The notes below the pieces were generated by a model that saw only the letters and a list, made by a program, of their open reading frames with translations, was not told the origin of the DNA and ran no database searches. A stretch of 64,000 nt of DNA, taken from contig NZ_QGNA01000001.1 in assembly GCF_003173615.1 (NCBI RefSeq), positions 1,426,001 through 1,490,000 on the forward strand, written 5' to 3'. Of this stretch, positions 61,401 to 64,000 are shown in pieces. The stretch comes from Falsiroseomonas bella. GTDB taxonomy: Bacteria; Pseudomonadota; Alphaproteobacteria; Acetobacterales; Acetobacteraceae. Position 1 is the stretch's first letter. Each line of letters begins with the position of its first letter. A program made the translations under genes and the position numbers.

Positions 61401-61605
61401 CGGCGGGCTTGCGGTCGGCGCCCTGGATCCCGCGCATTTCGCGAAGGATGCACCGGGCGCGGCGCTGCCGCAGTTCGTCTATGAAGAGACGACCGGCACG
61501 CTGACCTGGGATGCGGACGGCACGGACGTGGGTGAGGCGTTCACCATCGCCGTCTTCGCGAACCTGCCCATCCTCGGCGCCGCGGATATCCAGCTGATCG
61601 CGTGA
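55459..61605 (+). CDS. Giant RTX protein with FG-GAP propeller, integrin-beta-like VWA and cadherin-like domains
   Basis: From the ATG at 55459 the product has 2048 residues and no Sec signal, as expected for type I secretion. Residues about 45-480 hold seven FG-GAP motifs (for example DIDGDGIAEIVAGVPG, DLNGDGRADLVVGAPG), the number in an alpha-integrin propeller. Residues about 490-1120 hold RTX-type Ca2+ repeats in units of about 100 residues. Residues 1124-1368 hold an integrin-beta-like VWA domain with DLTGSF at 1158-1163. More RTX repeats (1378-1434), a cadherin-like domain (about 1498-1611), further RTX (1613-1948) and a C-terminal secretion-signal region ending LGAADIQLIA follow. It is probably a cell-surface adhesin. 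Confidence 0.92.
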   Translation: MPLPVTKVFLVGATAGSGGYVLTPEETGDMAYVATGFPSASWVTTIGDIDGDGIAEIVAGVPGNGDQEIGGGRVYIEMGGAAGGSSFKLGDNLTSIRLDGAFPDDHVGSAVAATGDMNGNGLQELLVGAPEADRNGETDSGVAYLFFTPTAPGSTDLKDLDDAGSNEGFAMFGEAGGDMAGYAVAGIADLNGDGRADLVVGAPGSDAGGTDGGAAYVVWGKATRAGVELANVAAGTGGYRITGVAGEAAGSALATLGDLNGDGKAEILVGAPGADGGAGAAYVVFGKGTTAEVDLADVAAGTGGFRITGANPGEAAGMRLAALGDVNGDGLADMLLGSTGLAYVVFGKADTAEVSLADVANGLGGFAILPESWGDLDDIAVAGGGDLNRDGVNDIVIGASHNGEGGFDAGAVYVVWGGGSGTVDLAMIAEGAGGAKVVGSAGSYTGSSVAVAPDLDGDGAADLVIGSPGAALEQVSILYAPDSWQPDDNVYGTNGDDLLGAGSGSRHLVGEGDDSIYAFAGADSISAGGGHDLLDGGADADTMRGGAGDDVYVVDVAEDVVLEEAGGGADTVDATVSYILGDGVEALRLTVAGLAGTGNAGDNLLFGSTGDDTLEGAEGADTLAGDAGNDSLDGGAGADSMAGGTGNDAYAVDDAGDVIEEAPGAGADTMVASIETALGTNLEVLVLAGAAHAGSGNDGANTLVGGAGDDSLSGLGGGDSLVGDGGDDRLDGGTGADSMAGGAGNDLYIVDNLLDRAIEAAGGGADTVVSAVDFTLGTEVEALVLTEPGHKGMGNALGNAITGTSGADTLDGAGGADTLAGGAGDDVYVVDSGADAIVEDAAGGHDLVRSAVTYVLGAELEDLVLTTPGVSGTGNAGNNALTGTAGGDTLDGAGGDDTMTGGGGNDAYRVDGAGDMIVEAAGGGADTVFASFDTTLAADVEVLALEGEAHHATGNEGDNRLIGGVGEDSLEALGGADTLDGGAGADTMAGGLGDDTYVISDPGDVVLELPGEGFDTVVVSTDWVLADGIEGVQLVGSGHVLTGNAGANTLSGNSGDDTLDGASGDDILLGGDGNDVLVGDDGLDTLSGGSGDDRFELHGSAAHVEDFLGEDTIDASDALGDSYIDLSGDTQTEIEDQLCDFGQGGSTAGPLDLQFLQDLTGSFGDDIAMVRSLVPQIVLALQTVQPNSTYGVSSFRDKAFGGFGNVGDWVYRQETALANDTAALLASYTAMAAGGGADGSEAQIEALMQLALHVTDVGFRTNSARFVVLFTDASYHAAGDGLAAGIPLPNNGDGVLDGTPPGTGEDYPAIAQVKAALEAANIIPIFAVAGGFVGDYQNLVTQLGRGAAVTLSADSSNVVSAITTGLTAVTQTRIEDAWGGEGADTLKGNSAANELRGAAGNDSLDGGENDDTLIGGDGADTMAGGGGIDMACFDLDWKEYEIGRDSVSGAWSLTHAGLTAVVTSDVETLRFGAGPAALVVDLVAAADAVASAAPVIATVTEAGTDEDADPATLQLAENLPAGTVVALLVATDANLPMGDALSAALVLGDGTPDLASPFELVAVAGGWELRSTAPLDFETSPGFTLRLAVTDLAGHVATQDVTVGVLDVEEGIFGTADADSLAGTALDDLMRGLGGGDTLVGQAGADTLDGGTGADRMAGGAGNDEYRVDDIADRVLETRTGGADTVCSALSWTLGAHQEDLVLTGDAAIDGTGNDLANVITGNDAANVLTGAGRADTMAGGGGDDLYLVDATDLLVEQPGGGHDTVVANATFALADNIEDLRFNGSANVRGDGNAENNSIRGNVGNNRLVGYDGDDTLFGSLGNDTLQGGEGADSLVGSEGVDRLDGGNGDDTYVIADADLVVELPNAGIDTVLSAISYVLPGAVENLSLLGTHDLSGIGNALANVLNGNSGANLLRGLGEADRVSGGGGADTMDGGLGADTLTGGGGFDRFLWQDPGEGADIVTDFRSGEDHVAFRTGGFGGLAVGALDPAHFAKDAPGAALPQFVYEETTGTLTWDADGTDVGEAFTIAVFANLPILGAADIQLIA

Positions 61606-61646
61606 CGGCGCAGGGCGCGCCGCCGCCCGCCCGCTGGCGGGCCGGA

Positions 61647-61952
61647 TCAGAAATGCTCGCCGCGCAGCACGCTACAATCGGAGATCGCGACGATGGCCGG
61701 CCGCGCGCCGAGCAACTCGTCCCGCGCTTCCGCCACGCGCTGCGCCACCGCTTCGGAGGCGATGCACAGGATCAGCACGTTGTCGAAGACGCCGCCCGGG
61801 TCGCCGCCGCGGCGGAGCCCCTGACGGCCCTTGCCCGACAACACCGGCTGGATGGTCCAGCCCGGCGCGCCGAGCCGGTCCAGCAGGTCCGTCACCGCCT
61901 CCGCCTGGACGGCCTCGACGACGATCTCGATGCGCTTGCGTGCGTGCAGCAT
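61647..61952 (-). CDS. P-II-like regulatory protein (SbtB-like)
   Basis: The 101-residue product starts MLHARKRIEIVVEAVQAEAV at 61952. It has the ferredoxin-like P-II pattern with a T-loop segment SGKGRQGLRRGG and a C-terminal VFDNVLILCIASEA. It is not a canonical GlnB (no uridylylated Tyr in the T-loop is visible). Its partner gene 13 bases upstream encodes SbtA, and SbtB proteins bind and regulate that transporter in cyanobacteria, so it is called SbtB-like by motif and context. Confidence 0.75.
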   Translation of the reverse strand: MLHARKRIEIVVEAVQAEAVTDLLDRLGAPGWTIQPVLSGKGRQGLRRGGDPGGVFDNVLILCIASEAVAQRVAEARDELLGARPAIVAISDCSVLRGEHF

Positions 61953-61965
61953 GCCGGTGCGGATC

Positions 61966-62928
61966 CTATCCCACGGCCAGGCCCGCCACCCAGAGGTAGA
62001 GCGGGATGCCGAGCACGATGTTGAAGGGGAAGGTGATTGCGACGGAAAGCGTAACATAGACGCCCGCATCGGCCTCCGGCAGCGCCAGCCGCATCGCCGC
62101 GGGCACCGCAATGTAGGAGGCCGAGGCCGCAAGCGTCATCATCAGCGCCACCCCGCCCAGGCTGAGACCCGCGAAAAGCCCCGCCCCCAGCCCCGCGGCC
62201 GCGCCGATCAGCGGCATCACCAGGCCGAAGACGACGAGCCGCGCGCTCAGCCGACCCGGCGCGGCCCGCAGCTGCCGCGCGGCCAGCAGCCCCATCTCCA
62301 GCAGGAAGAGGCAGAGCGCGCCTGGGAACAGCCCCTCCACGAAGGGCGCGAGCTGCGCCTTCTGCCCCGCGCCGCCGATCCAGCCGATCAGGAAGGAGCC
62401 GAGCAGCAGCACGACCGAGCCGTTCAGCAGCACCTCCCGCGCGAGGTGGCGCTTGCCGCGCACCGCGCCCTGCCGCCCGCGCCGCGCGAGCAGCAGCGCC
62501 GTCAGGATCGCCGGCGTCTCCATCGCCGCGAGCACCGCCGGCATGAAGCCCTCGGAGGCGATGCCGGCCGTCGTCAGCGTGCCGGCGGCCGCCGCATAGG
62601 TGACGACCGAAACCGAGCCGTAATGCCCCGCCACCGCCGCCGCCGTCACGCGGTCGAGCCGCACCGGCCCGCGCAGCAGCGCATAGGCGGGCAGCGGCAG
62701 CAGGAAGGAGAGGGCGATGCCCAGCGCCAGCGCGCCGAACAGCCCCTCCGACGCGCCAGGCGCGGCCAGCGCCATGCCGCCCTTCAGCCCGATCGCGAGC
62801 ATGAGATAGAGCGACAGCGCCTTCGCCACCGCGTCCGGCACGGCGAGATCCGATCGCGCCAGCCCCGCCGCGAGGCCGAGGCCGAAGAACATCACCGGCA
62901 GGGGGATCAGCAGCGAGAGGGAGGACAA
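61966..62928 (-). CDS. sbtA: SbtA-type sodium-dependent bicarbonate transporter
   Basis: The 320-residue membrane protein starts at the TTG at 62928, with AAGGA seven bases before. It has about ten hydrophobic helices and the SbtA landmarks AVAGHYGSVSVVTYAAAAGT, PAILTALLLARR and SIAVPAAMRLALPEADAGVYV-like segments near the end. SbtA takes up HCO3- with Na+ at high affinity in cyanobacteria and other bacteria. Together with the P-II-like protein it forms a two-gene operon. Its role here may be bicarbonate supply for carboxylases. Confidence 0.88.
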   Translation of the reverse strand: MSSLSLLIPLPVMFFGLGLAAGLARSDLAVPDAVAKALSLYLMLAIGLKGGMALAAPGASEGLFGALALGIALSFLLPLPAYALLRGPVRLDRVTAAAVAGHYGSVSVVTYAAAAGTLTTAGIASEGFMPAVLAAMETPAILTALLLARRGRQGAVRGKRHLAREVLLNGSVVLLLGSFLIGWIGGAGQKAQLAPFVEGLFPGALCLFLLEMGLLAARQLRAAPGRLSARLVVFGLVMPLIGAAAGLGAGLFAGLSLGGVALMMTLAASASYIAVPAAMRLALPEADAGVYVTLSVAITFPFNIVLGIPLYLWVAGLAVG

Positions 62929-63098
62929 TCTGGTTTCCTTGGCGCCCCGCTTGCCATGCGCGGCGCGCGCTCAAGGCCTCATTGCGCCGCCGGCGTCAAG
63001 CGCCGGCCGGTGCGGCGCCGACGGGCATTGGCACGGCGCCCGTCTGCTTCGATGCTGCGGGCCGAACGTCCATCAGCACAGCGAGCAGGCCACTGCCC

Positions 63099-64000
63099 AT
63101 GTCCATCGACCTCATCCGCCTGACCGCAACCCAGGCCGTGCAACTGCTCCGCCGCGGCGAGGTCTCGCCGCTCGACCTGATCGAGGCCGCCGCCGCCCGC
63201 ATTGCGGACGTGGAGCCGGCGGTGAACGCACTGCCGACGCTCTGCCTCGATCGCGCGCGGGCGCATGCCGCGCGCCTGATGCGGGGCGAGGGGCGGGAGC
63301 TGGAAGGCGCGCCGGGCTGGCTCGGCGGCCTGCCCGTGACGATCAAGGACCTGACCGACGTGGCGGGCGTGCGCACCACCTATGGCTCGCCGATCTTCGC
63401 GGACCATGTGCCGACGGAGTCGCACCCAGTCGTGAAGCGGATCGAGGCGCGCGGCGGCATCGTGATCGCCAAGTCCAACACGCCGGAATTCGGCGCCGGC
63501 GGCTCGACCTTCAACGAGGTGTTCGGGCGCACGCGCAATCCCTGGAACACCGCGCTGACCTGCGCGGGCAGCACCGGCGGCGGCGCCGTTTCGGTCGCGA
63601 CCGGGGAGGCGTGGCTGGCGCAGGGCACCGACCATGCCGGCAGCCTGCGGCGGCCCGGCACCTATTGCTCCGTGGTCGGGCTGCGGCCCACGCCTGGCCG
63701 GGTGACGCGCGGCACGCCGAACAACCTGTTCTCGCCGCTGACCGTACAGGGGCCGATGGCGCGCACCGTGGCGGATGTCGCGCTGTTCCTCGACACCATG
63801 GCCGGCTGGTGCCCGCTCGATCCGCTGACCTGCGACGCGCCGGCCATGCCCTATGCCCAGGCGGTGACGGAAGCCGAACGCCACCGGCCGCGCCGCATCG
63901 CGTACACGCCCGATTTCAACGGCAAGCTGGCGGTGGACCGCGAGACGCGCGCGATCTGCGCGCGCGCCGTCCGCCGCTTCGAGGAGCTGGGCTGCATCGT
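63099..64000 (+). CDS. Amidase-signature-family protein (truncated by window edge)
   Basis: The ATG at 63099 opens a frame that runs past the window end; 300 residues are visible. It carries the amidase-signature landmarks: the catalytic Lys in GLPVTIKDLTDVAG, the cis-Ser region CAGSTGGGAVSVATG and the nucleophile Ser in QGTDHAGSLRRPG. The enzyme hydrolyses amides; the substrate is not predictable. No signal peptide is visible. It is divergent from sbtA across 170 bases. Confidence 0.92.
   Translation, partial: MSIDLIRLTATQAVQLLRRGEVSPLDLIEAAAARIADVEPAVNALPTLCLDRARAHAARLMRGEGRELEGAPGWLGGLPVTIKDLTDVAGVRTTYGSPIFADHVPTESHPVVKRIEARGGIVIAKSNTPEFGAGGSTFNEVFGRTRNPWNTALTCAGSTGGGAVSVATGEAWLAQGTDHAGSLRRPGTYCSVVGLRPTPGRVTRGTPNNLFSPLTVQGPMARTVADVALFLDTMAGWCPLDPLTCDAPAMPYAQAVTEAERHRPRRIAYTPDFNGKLAVDRETRAICARAVRRFEELGCI

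Noticed and set aside
55465-61437. A 1990-codon open frame on the minus strand opposite the RTX gene
   Set aside because: The frame mirrors the repetitive, GC-rich RTX gene; its translation is His/Arg/Val-rich low complexity with no domain, an antisense effect of biased codons.

Overview
The window is a GC-rich (roughly 70% G+C) stretch of an alphaproteobacterial chromosome. Gene content (electron-transfer flavoprotein next to a 3-hydroxyacyl-CoA dehydrogenase, gentisate 1,2-dioxygenase, several Bug/TTT, TRAP and ABC uptake systems, MmgE/PrpD enzymes, large RTX protein) and codon use suggest a metabolically versatile heterotroph of the Acetobacteraceae (Roseomonas-like). That placement is inferred from style, not from a marker gene.

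Region 1 (1-12.0 kb) is core-like: a partial MscS-type channel, an MFS exporter, a HIG1-like membrane protein, etfB-etfA-hbdA, a potassium channel with a C-terminal zinc-ribbon-like tail, an FMN-binding stress protein, an enoyl-CoA hydratase, a PaaI-type thioesterase, a two-gene unit for a secreted four-repeat protein plus an EF-hand protein, and gentisate dioxygenase. Region 2 (12.1-19.0 kb) is a small genomic island inserted in the 3' part of a tRNA-Arg(CCG) gene. It is bounded by a 45-bp direct repeat and holds a tyrosine integrase, an excisionase-like HTH protein, primase-like fragments (one disrupted), a DUF3489 protein, a PrlF-YhaV toxin-antitoxin operon and an orphan Phd-type antitoxin.

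Region 3 (19.2-36.5 kb) is a long run of minus-strand catabolic genes. A tightly overlapped operon (36.5 to 26.9 kb) encodes two paralogous periplasmic binding proteins, one polyamine/opine-type ABC transporter, two SIS-domain proteins, two PfkB kinases and a BtpA/SgcQ protein. SIS plus PfkB plus a transporter is the fingerprint of Amadori-compound (fructosyl-amine) catabolism (Frl/Fra), so this may be an undescribed, duplicated variant of that pathway. Behind it lie a ROK repressor with a perfect palindrome at its own start, a peptide-type binding protein, a CocE/NonD hydrolase, a tannase-family esterase lacking the family's cysteines, and a lipoprotein. Region 4 (36.9-45.2 kb) has an amidohydrolase, a PuuE-like deacetylase, a TRAP transporter with a quinate/shikimate-type dehydrogenase and an atypical AroQ, and two overlapping GntR/FCD regulators. 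Region 5 (45.4-53.3 kb) is a TctABC-type uptake operon framed by two MmgE/PrpD enzymes, with a TauE/SafE permease, an SDR that lacks the catalytic residues, and a third GntR regulator.

Region 6 (53.3-64 kb) has a two-component system divergent from a 2048-residue RTX protein that combines a seven-motif FG-GAP propeller (alpha-integrin-like), RTX repeats, an integrin-beta-like VWA domain and a cadherin-like domain. It is followed by an SbtA-type bicarbonate transporter with a P-II-like partner and a partial amidase. The most noteworthy candidates are the duplicated SIS-PfkB-ABC operon, the integrin-like mosaic RTX protein, the quinate-like TRAP operon with a mutated AroQ, and the tRNA-borne island.
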